Below are positions 51,888 to 60,805 of a DNA stretch of 64,000 nucleotides, in pieces. A model generated the notes under the pieces. It worked only from the letters and a program-made list of their open reading frames with translations. It was not told the origin of the DNA and ran no database searches. Numbering within the stretch: position 1 is the stretch's first letter; each line of letters starts with the position of its first letter. The position numbers and the translations under genes were made by a program. Origin of the DNA: SZUA-35 sp964351995. Its GTDB lineage: Bacteria > Actinomycetota > Acidimicrobiia > Acidimicrobiales > SZUA-35. Where the stretch lies: NCBI GenBank assembly GCA_964351995.1, contig CAYGQE010000015.1, forward strand, positions 32,618 through 96,617, written 5' to 3'.

Positions 51888-52763
51888 GTGTCCCACCCGA
51901 TTCGAGTGCTGCTGCTGGGGGTTCTGTCTCTCATCACAGGCCTCGCGGTCGCGCTCGGGATCTCGGTGTTCGAGTTGACGACTGATGTCGCTCTCTACGG
52001 CTTCTCAGCAGCGATTGTGATTCCCATCGGCGCGATTGGTTGTGGCCTGGTTGCTGCGGTTGGCTTCTATGCAGCCTCTCGAGCGTTGCACGTGCGGGCG
52101 ACGGGACCGGCCCTTGTCATTCCGTTGATCACGGCGATTGTCACCTTCTTCGCTGCCCATTGGTTCACCTTTGTTCGCTACGAGTTGCCGACCGGCCTGA
52201 CACCCGCTGACGCCATGGCCCTCGACGGTCTCGGGTTCGTCGACTACTTGCGCTTGGTCACAACCGAGTCCACCGTCACCCTTCAGTCCGGCTCCGCATC
52301 GACGAGCATCGACCGGCTTGGCTCGTGGGGTTACGCAGTGGTCGCCATCGAGATCGCTGGCTTCGCACTCGGTGGATGGTTCGTTTCGTCGATTCTGCGA
52401 CAGAAGCCCTGGTGCGAGGCATCCCGCCGATTCCTGCGGGAGCAGGGCAGTTACGTCAACTACTTCGAGGATCCGCTGCGGTTCGAGGCCAGTGCGAATC
52501 GTCTGGTGGATGTTCTCGAACGGGGCGGATCGGTCGCAGCATTCGAACACGCCGCGGTTGCCAAACGCACGATGAAGACGAAGCGAAAGGCTCGGTTCAG
52601 CGTGCACACGACGCACTTCCAGTGCCCTGACTGCGGAGTTCGCCACACCGTGATCGCTACACAGCACAAGGCGAACAACAACAACTGGGCACAGATCAGT
52701 CAGACGCCATTGCATCCCGACGGTGCGCTCGTCGACGAACGTGAGATGCAGCTCATCTCTTAG
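51888..52763 (+). CDS. Multi-pass membrane protein with C-terminal zinc-ribbon-like domain
   Basis: A 291-residue protein: four hydrophobic segments (about 7-30, 38-60, 72-95, 148-170), then a soluble C-terminal part with a CPDCG motif and further His (CPDCGVRHTVIATQHK). GTG 51888 is chosen because AGGAG (51878-51882) is 5 nt upstream; an earlier ATG at 51855 has no site. Function unknown. Confidence 0.72.
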   Translation: MSHPIRVLLLGVLSLITGLAVALGISVFELTTDVALYGFSAAIVIPIGAIGCGLVAAVGFYAASRALHVRATGPALVIPLITAIVTFFAAHWFTFVRYELPTGLTPADAMALDGLGFVDYLRLVTTESTVTLQSGSASTSIDRLGSWGYAVVAIEIAGFALGGWFVSSILRQKPWCEASRRFLREQGSYVNYFEDPLRFEASANRLVDVLERGGSVAAFEHAAVAKRTMKTKRKARFSVHTTHFQCPDCGVRHTVIATQHKANNNNWAQISQTPLHPDGALVDEREMQLIS

Positions 52764-52813
52764 GTGCCACCCGGCGACCGTGGCTCGACGGTCCATTGCG
52801 GCCACAATGTGGC

Positions 52814-54400
52814 ATGGCTTCGCTCCACTTCGAGTTCGACCACTGGTACGCCGAGGATCTGCCGGGAGATCCAGACCCCCGGGTCATCCCTCGCCAGGTC
52901 GAAGGGGCGGCTCACTCCCCCGTCGAACCAACGCCGACCGAGTCGCCGTCGCTCGTCGCCCACTCATCGGAAATGGCGGCGTTGCTTGGCATCGCTGACG
53001 ATGTCGTGAGCAGTGATGTGTTCGCTCGTGTTTTCAGCGGCAATGAGTTGTTGCCCGGCATGCGCCCATTCGCTGCGAACTACGGCGGCCACCAGTTCGG
53101 CAATTGGGCCGGCCAGCTCGGCGACGGTCGAGCGATCTCGCTCGGTGAAGTGGCAACTGCAGATGGCGGCCATCAACACCTGCAGCTCAAGGGCGCAGGG
53201 CCCACTCCGTACTCGCGTCGCGCTGACGGACGGGCCGTGCTGCGTTCATCGGTTCGTGAGTTCTTGTGCAGTGAAGCGATGTATCACCTCGGCGTGCCGA
53301 CCACGCGTGCTTTGAGCCTGACGCTCACAGGCGACCAGGTCATGCGCGACATGCTCTACGACGGCCACCCCGCCCTGGAGCAGGGTGCGGTGGTGTGCCG
53401 AGTCGCCCCGAGCTTCGTGCGATTCGGCAGCTTCGAACTGCCAGCATCGAGGGGCGACACCGAGCTGTTGTCCAAGATGGTCGACCACACGATCCGCCGC
53501 TTCTTCCCCCAGCACGTGGCGGAAGATGGCTCGATCGGCGACGCCGAGATCGCTGCGTGGTTCGCCGAAGTAGTCGAGCGAACATGTGACCTCATGATCG
53601 ACTGGATGCGCGTCGGCTTCGTCCATGGCGTGATGAACACCGACAACCTTTCGATCCTCGGGCTCACCATCGACTACGGCCCCTATGGCTGGCTCGAAGA
53701 TTTCGATCCCGGCTGGACACCCAACACAACCGACGCCGGCGGAAAGCGCTATCGCTACGGGCATCAGCCCCAGATCGGCATGTGGAACCTTTCCCGGCTC
53801 GGCAACGCACTCGTCGCACTCGTCGACGATCCCGCACCGTTGCAGGAGGCACTCGATGCCTACGGGGACCGTTTCAGCATCGGTTGGCAAGCAGCGCTTG
53901 CGGCCAAGCTCGGGCTCTCCAACGGTGACCCAGCGATCGCTACCCAACTCGCTGATCGGTTGCTCGAGCTCCTCCCCCGCACCGAGACCGACATGACCAT
54001 CTTTTTCCGGACACTTGGCGACCTCGAGGTGCGTGCCGGTGTCGACGCAGCACTCGCTCAGCTGAATGAGGCGTACTACACCCCCGACGAGCTGGACGGC
54101 GATCTTCTCGCCGACACGACCCAATGGGTGGCGGACTATCTCGATGCCTCCCAAGGCCAAGACGCTGGCGAGCGAACCGCCAGCATGCATGCGGTAAACC
54201 CCAAATACGTCCTGCGCAACTATCTCGCACAGATGGCCATCGACAAGAGCGAACTCGGTGACCACCAGTTGATCAGCGACCTTCTCGAGTTGCTTCGTCG
54301 CCCGTACGACGAGCAGCCGGGCAAGGAAGAGTTCGCGGCCAAGCGGCCCGACTGGGCCCGCACTCGCGTGGGATGTTCCATGCTGTCCTGTAGTTCATGA
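52814..54400 (+). CDS. selO: SelO/YdiU protein adenylyltransferase
   Basis: SelO transfers AMP to Ser/Thr/Tyr of redox-related proteins, using a kinase-like fold with inverted ATP binding. A 528-residue protein with FAANYGGHQFGNWAGQLGDGRA, QLKGAGPTPYSRRADGRAVLRSS (ATP-binding Lys/Arg) and FVHGVMNTDNLSILGLTIDYGPYGWLEDFDP (catalytic and metal Asp). The C-terminus ends GCSMLSCSS, the redox Cys-x4-Cys tail seen in SelO; no selenocysteine. Start 52814 is chosen from the ORF's later ATG. Confidence 0.94.
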   Translation: MASLHFEFDHWYAEDLPGDPDPRVIPRQVEGAAHSPVEPTPTESPSLVAHSSEMAALLGIADDVVSSDVFARVFSGNELLPGMRPFAANYGGHQFGNWAGQLGDGRAISLGEVATADGGHQHLQLKGAGPTPYSRRADGRAVLRSSVREFLCSEAMYHLGVPTTRALSLTLTGDQVMRDMLYDGHPALEQGAVVCRVAPSFVRFGSFELPASRGDTELLSKMVDHTIRRFFPQHVAEDGSIGDAEIAAWFAEVVERTCDLMIDWMRVGFVHGVMNTDNLSILGLTIDYGPYGWLEDFDPGWTPNTTDAGGKRYRYGHQPQIGMWNLSRLGNALVALVDDPAPLQEALDAYGDRFSIGWQAALAAKLGLSNGDPAIATQLADRLLELLPRTETDMTIFFRTLGDLEVRAGVDAALAQLNEAYYTPDELDGDLLADTTQWVADYLDASQGQDAGERTASMHAVNPKYVLRNYLAQMAIDKSELGDHQLISDLLELLRRPYDEQPGKEEFAAKRPDWARTRVGCSMLSCSS

Positions 54401-54456
54401 ACCGCCTCTGGCTCGACGTATTCGCTTTCCGCGAAACGTCCCCCGAGTTGGTTGGG

Positions 54457-54462
54457 TAACGT
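54457..54462 (+). promoter_or_regulatory. -10 element of pgi
   Basis: TAACGT lies 7 nt before ATG 54470. It favours that start over the in-frame GTG at 54452. Confidence 0.45.
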
Positions 54463-54469
54463 CGGTCGG

Positions 54470-56080
54470 ATGAGCATCTCCTCGTCAGCGCCGTGGCAGC
54501 ACCTCGAGTCTCTCGCTGCGGCTGAGCGCCCGTCTTTGCGAGCCGCTTTCGCCGAGGATCCGGGTCGTTCGGATCGCTATGCGATCGAGGTAGCTGGCCT
54601 GTGGGCTGACCTGTCGAAGAACCTGATCGACGACGAGATTGTGGCTGGCCTCGTGGCGCTGGCCGAGACTGCTGGTTTGCAAGATCGGATCGCGGCCCAG
54701 TTCCGCGGCGATCGAATCAACAGCACGGAGAACCGGCCGGTCTTGCACACTGCTTTGCGTGCGCCCGCTGACGCAGTGGTCGACGTCGATGGACACAACG
54801 TCGTCCCTGACGTGCATGAGGTCCTCGACCGAATGTCAGCGGTGGCGACACGAGTGCGCAACGGTGGATGGACCGGGGCGACCGGAGCCCGCATTCGCCA
54901 TGTGGTCAACGTGGGGATCGGCGGCTCTGATCTGGGTCCGCTCATGGCCTACCGGGCGCTCAGCGCCTACCGCGAAAATCTGCAGTGTCATTTTGTGTCG
55001 AACGTCGACCCCACACACATGGTGGAAACTCTGCGTCCACTCGATCCTGCCGAGACACTGTTCCTGATTGCCTCGAAGACCTTCACGACCCAAGAGACCA
55101 TGGCCAACGCATCGAGCGCTCGGACGTGGATCATCGAGGGTCTCGGTGCTGATGCTGATGTTGCCAAACACTTCATGGCGCTGTCGACGAATGCCGAGGC
55201 CGTTGCCGAGTTCGGCATCGACACCAACAACATGTTTGGCTTCTGGGACTGGGTGGGCGGTCGTTATTCGGTCGACTCCGCAATTGGTATGAGCCTCATG
55301 CTGGCTATCGGGCCCGAGGAGTTCCGTTCCTTCCTCGATGGCTTCCACGACGTCGACGAGCACTATCGAACCGCTCCGATCCGAGAGAACCTTCCAGCCA
55401 TGCTCGGGCTCATCGGCATCTGGTACCGCAACTTCCTGGGCTACGGCACGCATGCCGTCCTTCCGTACAGCCAATATCTCGAGCGCTTTCCCGCCTATCT
55501 CCAGCAGCTCGACATGGAGAGCAACGGCAAACAAGTGACGCTCGACGGCACACCGGTCGACTACGACACCGGTCCCGTCATCTGGGGTGAGCCAGGCACC
55601 AACGGCCAGCACGCCTTCTACCAGCTGATCCACCAGGGCACCTCGGTGGTGCCCGCCGACCTGATCGGCGTGGTCAACCCCGCTCGCGATGTCGGTGGTC
55701 AGCACGATCTGCTCATGGCGAACCTCTTCGCTCAGGCCGAGGCGCTTGCCTTCGGCAAGACCGGTGATGAAGTGCGAGCCACCGGTGCCGAGGAATCGCT
55801 TGTCACCCATCGCAGCTTCCCTGGCGATCGCCCGACCAACATGATCCTCGTCGACGAACTCACGCCGCGCACGCTTGGTCAATTGATCGCGCTGTATGAA
55901 CACAAGGTGTTCACCCAGGGCGTCGTCTGGGATGTGAACTCGTTCGACCAATGGGGCGTCGAGCTCGGCAAAGAACTGGCTCGCGGCATCGTGCCGGAGT
56001 TGACCAGCGCCGATGCCACCGATCACGACAGCTCGACCAATGCCTTGATCGAGCGCTACCGCGCTCGCCGTCAGCGCTAG
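54470..56080 (+). CDS. pgi: Glucose-6-phosphate isomerase
   Basis: Interconverts glucose-6-phosphate and fructose-6-phosphate in glycolysis. A 536-residue enzyme of normal length for the long bacterial/eukaryotic form. Sugar-phosphate and catalytic blocks seen: VVNVGIGGSDLGP, SKTFTTQETMANA, GGRYSVDSAIG, GEPGTNGQHAFYQLIHQGT (catalytic His and Glu region) and the QWGVELGKELA signature. TAACGT lies 7 nt before the start. No clear operon partner; the DnaJ gene starts 13 bp after. Confidence 0.97.
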   Translation: MSISSSAPWQHLESLAAAERPSLRAAFAEDPGRSDRYAIEVAGLWADLSKNLIDDEIVAGLVALAETAGLQDRIAAQFRGDRINSTENRPVLHTALRAPADAVVDVDGHNVVPDVHEVLDRMSAVATRVRNGGWTGATGARIRHVVNVGIGGSDLGPLMAYRALSAYRENLQCHFVSNVDPTHMVETLRPLDPAETLFLIASKTFTTQETMANASSARTWIIEGLGADADVAKHFMALSTNAEAVAEFGIDTNNMFGFWDWVGGRYSVDSAIGMSLMLAIGPEEFRSFLDGFHDVDEHYRTAPIRENLPAMLGLIGIWYRNFLGYGTHAVLPYSQYLERFPAYLQQLDMESNGKQVTLDGTPVDYDTGPVIWGEPGTNGQHAFYQLIHQGTSVVPADLIGVVNPARDVGGQHDLLMANLFAQAEALAFGKTGDEVRATGAEESLVTHRSFPGDRPTNMILVDELTPRTLGQLIALYEHKVFTQGVVWDVNSFDQWGVELGKELARGIVPELTSADATDHDSSTNALIERYRARRQR

Positions 56081-56093
56081 CACCTCATCCTGG

Positions 56094-56783
56094 ATGGCCA
56101 CGCTCTACGACGTCCTCGGGGTTGGGTTTGGTTGTGAACCAGACGTGCTTCGAGCGGCGTACCGGGCGAAGGCAAGAGAGCTGCACCCTGACGTCGTTGG
56201 TGCTGGCAACGAGTCGGCCATGGTGGCGATCAACGATGCGTGGCGAGTGCTGTCTGATCCCAGCCGTCGAGCGGAGTACGACCAATCGATCGCAGCGGTC
56301 GACCTCGCCCCTCCCCCGGTCCAACAACCGTCCACTCCCCAACCGCCGCCGGCCGCCCGAGGGAGTCGGCGTCAGGCCTGGGTGGCTGGGGTCCAGATGC
56401 AGGTCGTTCGGTTGTCGCGACTGGCTGGCCGGAGCGCGGTCCAGACCTTGCTGTTGAAGGGGCCGAGGGCTGAGCGGGCCGTGTATGACGAGATCGTCGA
56501 GCAGATCGTTGGCGGGCTTGCTCGGGAAACCGAAGCTCGCGTTCGGGCGGCTCGTGCTGCCGGCGCGGCACCGCTCGACCTGGGCGTGGCCTCGACGTTG
56601 GTGGGTATTCGAGCGCTGGCTGACGCTGTGCGTCGTCAGGCTTCACTCGGCGTGAGTCCCGAGCTGTTGATGACCGCCGAGTTGCTCGATCGCATGTGGG
56701 ACGTGATCGCGCACGAACTGCCGATGCCGCTCACCAGCGCCCTCGGCGGGAATCCGGGCGTCGCCCGCAAGATCACGCGATGA
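56094..56783 (+). CDS. J-domain protein with unknown C-terminal domain
   Basis: A 229-residue protein. Residues 4-66 are a J-domain (LYDVLGVGFGCEPDVLRAAYRAKARELHPDVVG...INDAWRVLSDPSRRAEYD) with an intact HPD tripeptide, so it could stimulate a DnaK ATPase. A Pro-rich linker follows, then a C-terminal helical domain of ~120 residues unlike the zinc-finger and substrate domains of DnaJ. The client or location is unknown. Confidence 0.8.
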   Translation: MATLYDVLGVGFGCEPDVLRAAYRAKARELHPDVVGAGNESAMVAINDAWRVLSDPSRRAEYDQSIAAVDLAPPPVQQPSTPQPPPAARGSRRQAWVAGVQMQVVRLSRLAGRSAVQTLLLKGPRAERAVYDEIVEQIVGGLARETEARVRAARAAGAAPLDLGVASTLVGIRALADAVRRQASLGVSPELLMTAELLDRMWDVIAHELPMPLTSALGGNPGVARKITR

Positions 56784-56858
56784 CTGAGGTGGTTCAAGCC
56801 AACGCCTGTGCCGATGCCATACGCACGTCGAAACACTTCTACTGACACAACGGCCGGC

Positions 56859-56877
56859 TGCATGTATATTGCATGCA
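56859..56877. promoter_or_regulatory. vapBC promoter with TGCA palindromes
   Basis: TATATT (56865-56870) lies 6 nt before the vapB ATG. TGCA at 56859-56862 and 56870-56873 flank it as an inverted repeat, and TGCATGCA (56870-56877) overlaps the start codon. A VapB dimer bound here would block the promoter. Confidence 0.55.
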
Positions 56878-57107
56878 TGGCAAACGTCCAGATCCGAGAA
56901 GTACCCGACGACATCCACAGCGAACTCGTCCGACGAGCTGAACGGGCAGGCCAGTCTCTGCAGCAATACCTGACAGCCCAGCTGGCCTCAATCGTGGCCA
57001 CCCCAACAATCGACGACGTACTCGACAGAATCGAGAACCGATCAAAAGGAACCCTGTCGAAAGCTGACGCTGTCGCAGCGCTCGAGGACGAACGTGCTCG
57101 TCGTTGA
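56877..57107 (+). CDS. vapB: VapB/FitA-like antitoxin
   Basis: A 76-residue ribbon-helix-helix antitoxin. The DNA-binding strand-helix-helix (VQIREVPDDIHSELVRRAERAGQSLQQYLTAQL) is at the N-terminus and the C-terminal tail (SKADAVAALEDERARR) would wrap the toxin. ATG 56877 is used: the ORF runs further up but through the promoter. It overlaps vapC by 14 bp. Such RHH antitoxins also repress their operon. Confidence 0.85.
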   Translation: MANVQIREVPDDIHSELVRRAERAGQSLQQYLTAQLASIVATPTIDDVLDRIENRSKGTLSKADAVAALEDERARR

Positions 57108-57483
57108 CGCCTCCGTCATCGCACCAGCAATCGCCGACAGCGGTTCAGACGGCGACACCTGCCGAGCGCGAATCAAAGATCAACTACTCGCAGCGCCTGA
57201 CCTACTCCGCATCGAAACAATGTCAGTCCTGAGGCGACAACTGGCAAACGGGTCGCTGAGTTCCGAGCAAGCGTCGAACGCTTTGGATGACTTGTTGAGT
57301 CTTCCTCTCGCTGTCTACCCCACCGCTCCGCTGTTGGGCCGCGGATGGGAGATTCGCGACAACGTCACCGCCTACGACGCCTGCTACGTGGCTCTCGCCG
57401 AGGCGCTGGACTGCACGCTCCTCACTGCGGATGGCCGCCTTGCCAACGCTCCTGGCACCCGTTGCCAGATCGAGACCATCTAA
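57094..57483 (+). CDS. vapC: VapC-type PIN-domain toxin
   Basis: A 129-residue PIN nuclease, expected to cut tRNA or rRNA. The four acidic residues are present: Asp5 in VVDASVIAP, Glu in LRIETMSVLRR, Asp in TAYDACYVALAE, and Asp in TADGRL. The GTG start overlaps vapB by 14 bp. The 3' end overlaps the convergent sigma factor gene by 4 bp. Confidence 0.88.
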   Translation: MLVVDASVIAPAIADSGSDGDTCRARIKDQLLAAPDLLRIETMSVLRRQLANGSLSSEQASNALDDLLSLPLAVYPTAPLLGRGWEIRDNVTAYDACYVALAEALDCTLLTADGRLANAPGTRCQIETI

Positions 57484-58061
57484 CGCGCAGACGCGTACAC
57501 CGAGCGGACGCGCCGCACATCACCGGTACTGCAGTGGTCGTCCGTGCAATCCCAACTGGGATTGTCCTCCAGTTGAGAACGGAGTTGTCGTCGTGCTCGG
57601 GTGATGAGCCCCTCGACCGACTTCAACGAACGGTCGAGGTCGCTGGCAATCGCTGCCACGGTGGAGCCATCGATGTAGTGCAGGGTGAGAACGAGCCGGT
57701 GTTCGATGCTGAGCTGGTCGAGCGCCTCTTCGACTCGAAGTCGCTCTGCAACGTCGGTCTCGACCGCTTCTTGGTTCTTGTGGCCGACCAAGCGAAGCTT
57801 TGTGGCGTATTTGGACTGACGTCGCAGCACATCGACGAGCCGATTGCGTGCGCTTCGTTTCAGCCATCCGATCGAGATCTCGTTCACGTCATGGTTGCGC
57901 AGGGCAGTCATGAATGTGTCTTGTGTGATGTCTTCGGCAAGTCCGTGATCGCGGCATCGTCGATGAACGAATCGGTACAGCTCGTCGACATGTTCGTCGT
58001 AGAGGTCGACGAATGACCGAAACGTCGGTTCCCCCTCATCTGGAGCTGTGTGTGGTCCCAT
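57480..58061 (-). CDS. ECF-type sigma-70 family factor
   Basis: A 193-residue sigma factor. Region 2 is FRSFVDLYDEHVDELYRFVHRRCRDHGLAEDITQDTFMTALRN, region 4 is VEEALDQLSIEHRLVLTLHYIDGSTVAAIASDLDRSLKSVEGLITRARRQLR. ATG 58061 starts just before region 2; longer in-frame readings upstream are not protein-like. No membrane anti-sigma gene follows, since the next gene downstream is convergent vapC. What controls it is not visible. Confidence 0.82.
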   Translation of the reverse strand: MGPHTAPDEGEPTFRSFVDLYDEHVDELYRFVHRRCRDHGLAEDITQDTFMTALRNHDVNEISIGWLKRSARNRLVDVLRRQSKYATKLRLVGHKNQEAVETDVAERLRVEEALDQLSIEHRLVLTLHYIDGSTVAAIASDLDRSLKSVEGLITRARRQLRSQLEDNPSWDCTDDHCSTGDVRRVRSVYASAR

Positions 58062-58078
58062 CACTGTCCCAAACGAAC

Positions 58079-58097
58079 GAGGGGCCGAGAACCCCTC
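58079..58097. repeat. Small GC-rich hairpin in the sigma-factor upstream region
   Basis: GAGGGG and CCCCTC (58079-58084, 58092-58097) around a 7-nt loop, 18 bp before the sigma-factor start. The 58062-58310 gap holds nothing else I can identify. Confidence 0.35.
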
Positions 58098-58310
58098 ACG
58101 AGATCTCGCGAAAGTCACTGTTGGCTCTCCGGGCCGCGAGGGAGTTCCCCTCGACACGGGACCGCATCTGTGAACTCGGCAGGGCCGACGCCTGTCAGAC
58201 CGAACGGCCACGCGATGACGACCGCCCACAATCACCACTCCGCCACCACAGCACCCACTCGGGAACGGCCCCATTGCGGCACCGCATGGTCCCGGCGAGA
58301 TGACGATGCA

Positions 58311-59048
58311 TCAGACGCCCAGGTTGGCCAAACGAGTTCGCGCATACTCCGGTTCGCACGTCCATGCGTTCACTGCCTCCCAAGCATCGGACAACCTGAG
58401 CGCCCGACGATGCGAATCCTCATCCAGCACCGACACGCCGAGGTTCGACAGATCGTGCCAAGTCAGATCAACACGGCTCTCGTCCCAGTCAAGCAACCCA
58501 ACGTCACCGCTCGCTGTAATCCGAATATTCGACCCCATCGGGTCACCATGAATCAACGACATCGGGACACCGCCAAACGAAGCGAACACCTCAAGCACAA
58601 GATCCAAGACATCACCCGGAATCTGAGCGAGATCAGCGTCAACACTTCGCGAGGTCGCCGATAAAGCAGGGACGGCCAAGCACCCCGGACGCTGTTCAAT
58701 GTCTGCGCACGCGAAATGCAATCGCTGAAGCTCCGCGGCCACAAGTTTCCAATCGTCGTCTGACGACGGCGGCTCGCCGTCGAGCCAACGCTGGACAACG
58801 ACGCCGTCGTGGCTCCAGTTGCCGTCTCGCGTGGCGACTGGCAACGGAACGAAGAACCCTCGAGTGGACAGCTCAGCAAGAAGGTTCAACTCGCATCGAA
58901 GCGATTCAGCAGACCGGCGGGACCTACGCACAGCGACACCGATCTCGCCGATCGTGCCCGCCCAGACCTCGTTGCGGTTGCCTTCCTCGATCTGATGGTC
59001 GAGTGTCAAACCTGGCCAGTGCTCGGTCTCCAGCATCGCCTCGACCAT
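58311..59048 (-). CDS. APH-like phosphotransferase
   Basis: A 245-residue kinase-fold protein of the aminoglycoside/choline phosphotransferase type. LIHGDPMGSNIRI is the Brenner loop and GLLDWDESRVD the metal-binding block. The N-lobe starts near the ATG; start taken as 59048, with 59078 also possible. Codons look more A-rich than in the surrounding housekeeping genes, which together with the toxin genes around suggests transferred DNA, though this was judged by eye. Confidence 0.72.
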   Translation of the reverse strand: MVEAMLETEHWPGLTLDHQIEEGNRNEVWAGTIGEIGVAVRRSRRSAESLRCELNLLAELSTRGFFVPLPVATRDGNWSHDGVVVQRWLDGEPPSSDDDWKLVAAELQRLHFACADIEQRPGCLAVPALSATSRSVDADLAQIPGDVLDLVLEVFASFGGVPMSLIHGDPMGSNIRITASGDVGLLDWDESRVDLTWHDLSNLGVSVLDEDSHRRALRLSDAWEAVNAWTCEPEYARTRLANLGV

Positions 59049-59184
59049 ACCCACGCCACGAACCCAGGATCGCTGCATATCACCGTCGCATGATCACGAC
59101 TTCGACGAGCCTGACAGCGCCACAGAAGCCGAAGGACTGGAGATAGCGGCCCAATTGCGGCGTCGCGGAATGCCGAGCCGACTT

Positions 59185-60432
59185 TCAGTCGAGTCGTTTC
59201 GCACAAGCTGCGGCGTGGGCCTCGATTGTGTCGAGCAGCTTGGGCACGAGCGGGCTGTCGATGGCGACCACCGACGGTTGCGCTGCAGCGGCTTGGAATG
59301 CATCGACAACCGAGCATGCGAGCGCTCGGCCCCGGTCGATGATCCACTCAGGATCTGTACCGGTGTCTGCCGCCAGCTGTTCCCAGCTTCGCCGGCCGAT
59401 CGAGGAGATCTTGTAGTGGGCGCCGATCTTCATCGCCGACTTGATCTTCGGGATGTGGACGTCGCTGTACGGGAGCGCACTCGCAATGTCGTAGAGCGGT
59501 GCGAGGCGAACCGCAGTGCCCTGCAGGAGGAGCGAATAGTTTTTCGCATGAGCGTCGCTGCCGCCGATCAGCCAGTTGAAGAGAAGCGCGTCGATGAACC
59601 GTTTGGTGGTCTCAGCAGCCAAGCTGCTCTTCATGATTCGCTTGAAGAGCGAGACGATGTCGCTGGCACTTGGCCCGCCCTCGTTCTGGTATTTGGAGGC
59701 TGGGTGGACCCCCAGCGCTTGGCAGAGATCTTCTTGATGAAGCCGTTTGGTACCCAGACGGTCGTATCGCTTGACGACGATGGCCCGCTCGTTGTCGAAG
59801 CTCGTGACCTCACTCGAAGCGGCGATGAATCCGAGTCGGCGAGCAGCGTCGAGGCACAGGTACTCGTTCAGGTCGTGGTCATCCAGCCCGGCCACTGCTG
59901 GCTTGAGGATGTGGGTGGTGGGGGTCGGTCCCGACGGTCGCCCCCAGCCACGATCGGCATCGTAGAGGAGCGCGATCTTTGGCTGAGCTCCGGCCAGGCT
60001 CCACTGTCCGGTCGAATCGGTGGCGATCCACGCGGAACTGTCGGCCCGAACTGCGGTGAGCAGAGCGGCCACATCTTCGGTCGTGAGCCATTGGACGGTC
60101 GCGGGAGCGGTCGGCTCGTCGCCAGCCATGGTCATTGCGCCGGGAAGATCGTGGCCGACCGCTTCGATCAGCCCGTATGGATGCGCCGTGGTGACAGCGA
60201 ACTGGCGAGCCCATCTGGTCAGTACTCGATCGTTGTCGGGAAGCAGGTTCCAGAGAAACGGCTCGATGAGTTGTTGCGAGTGTCGACGAGACGTGATCGG
60301 CATCGAGACCGACAACGGCGTGGCGTTTGGGAGCGACCGCCACTCGTTGCTGTAGGTGAAGCTGGCCTGACCACCAGAGCGATCGATAGCGCCGACGATG
60401 CCATCGCTGTGATGAACGACGAGGTTGGTCAT
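59185..60432 (-). CDS. hipA: HipA-family Ser/Thr kinase toxin
   Basis: A 415-residue HipA-type kinase. HipA of E. coli phosphorylates glutamyl-tRNA synthetase and drives persistence. Blocks seen: SLAGAQPKIALL (Gly-rich loop), HILKP (ATP Lys), NEYLCLDAARRLGF, VVKRYDR, LIGGSDAHAKNYS (catalytic Asp and metal Asn) and LAPLYDIASA (DFG-like Asp). All needed residues are kept, so activity is likely. Overlaps hipB by 4 bp. Confidence 0.9.
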   Translation of the reverse strand: MTNLVVHHSDGIVGAIDRSGGQASFTYSNEWRSLPNATPLSVSMPITSRRHSQQLIEPFLWNLLPDNDRVLTRWARQFAVTTAHPYGLIEAVGHDLPGAMTMAGDEPTAPATVQWLTTEDVAALLTAVRADSSAWIATDSTGQWSLAGAQPKIALLYDADRGWGRPSGPTPTTHILKPAVAGLDDHDLNEYLCLDAARRLGFIAASSEVTSFDNERAIVVKRYDRLGTKRLHQEDLCQALGVHPASKYQNEGGPSASDIVSLFKRIMKSSLAAETTKRFIDALLFNWLIGGSDAHAKNYSLLLQGTAVRLAPLYDIASALPYSDVHIPKIKSAMKIGAHYKISSIGRRSWEQLAADTGTDPEWIIDRGRALACSVVDAFQAAAAQPSVVAIDSPLVPKLLDTIEAHAAACAKRLD

Positions 60433-60719
60433 GGCCGGTGGGTGTGATCACGAAGGATGGCGTCGAGTTGGTCGTCGGCCGATGGATGGACTGCCGCATC
60501 AGTGGTCGAGAGGTCAGCGGTCAGCGTGATGTCGAGGGCGTCGAGCGTGCGTATGACTTTGTCGATGCTTGCGCCCGGGCTGCCCGCCTCGAGGCCGGCC
60601 AACCATCGCAGGGAGACGCTTGCTCTCTTTGCGACATCCGCTTGGGTCAGCCCGAGAAACTGGCGCTGATCTTTCACCAACGCGCTGATGTCAGTGGGGT
60701 TTCTGAGAGGAATCGACAC
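60429..60719 (-). CDS. hipB: HipB-like antitoxin / Xre-family repressor
   Basis: A 96-residue HTH protein. LVKDQRQFLGLTQADVAKRASVSLRWLAGLEAG is a Cro/CI-type HTH, followed by the dimer strand and a tail. It should bind HipA and repress the operon through the phased TGCA palindromes upstream. GTG start; a GGAGA site precedes it by 5 nt. Confidence 0.88.
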   Translation of the reverse strand: MSIPLRNPTDISALVKDQRQFLGLTQADVAKRASVSLRWLAGLEAGSPGASIDKVIRTLDALDITLTADLSTTDAAVHPSADDQLDAILRDHTHRP

Positions 60720-60735
60720 GGCGTCTCCATCGGCA

Positions 60736-60805
60736 TGCAGGATCCTGCATCTTAGATGTGTCGTGCAGTATTTTGCATTCAGTCATCGGCCTGCAAGATC
60801 TTGCG
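60736..60805. promoter_or_regulatory. hipBA operator array, three 14-bp palindromes at 28-bp spacing
   Basis: TGCAGGATCCTGCA (60736-60749), TGCAGTATTTTGCA (60764-60777) and TGCAAGATCTTGCG (60792-60805) start exactly 28 bp apart. Read on the minus strand, a promoter TGCAAA-N17-TAAGAT lies between them: the second site covers the -35 and the first abuts the -10 and start point. The third lies in the end of the YjbR-like gene. Confidence 0.75.

Noticed and set aside
54836..56101. A 421-codon minus-strand ORF opposite pgi
   Set aside because: Antisense shadow of a well-conserved enzyme; no recognisable domain.
59155..60447. A 430-codon plus-strand ORF opposite hipA
   Set aside because: Shadow of hipA; hipA has all kinase motifs, this has none.
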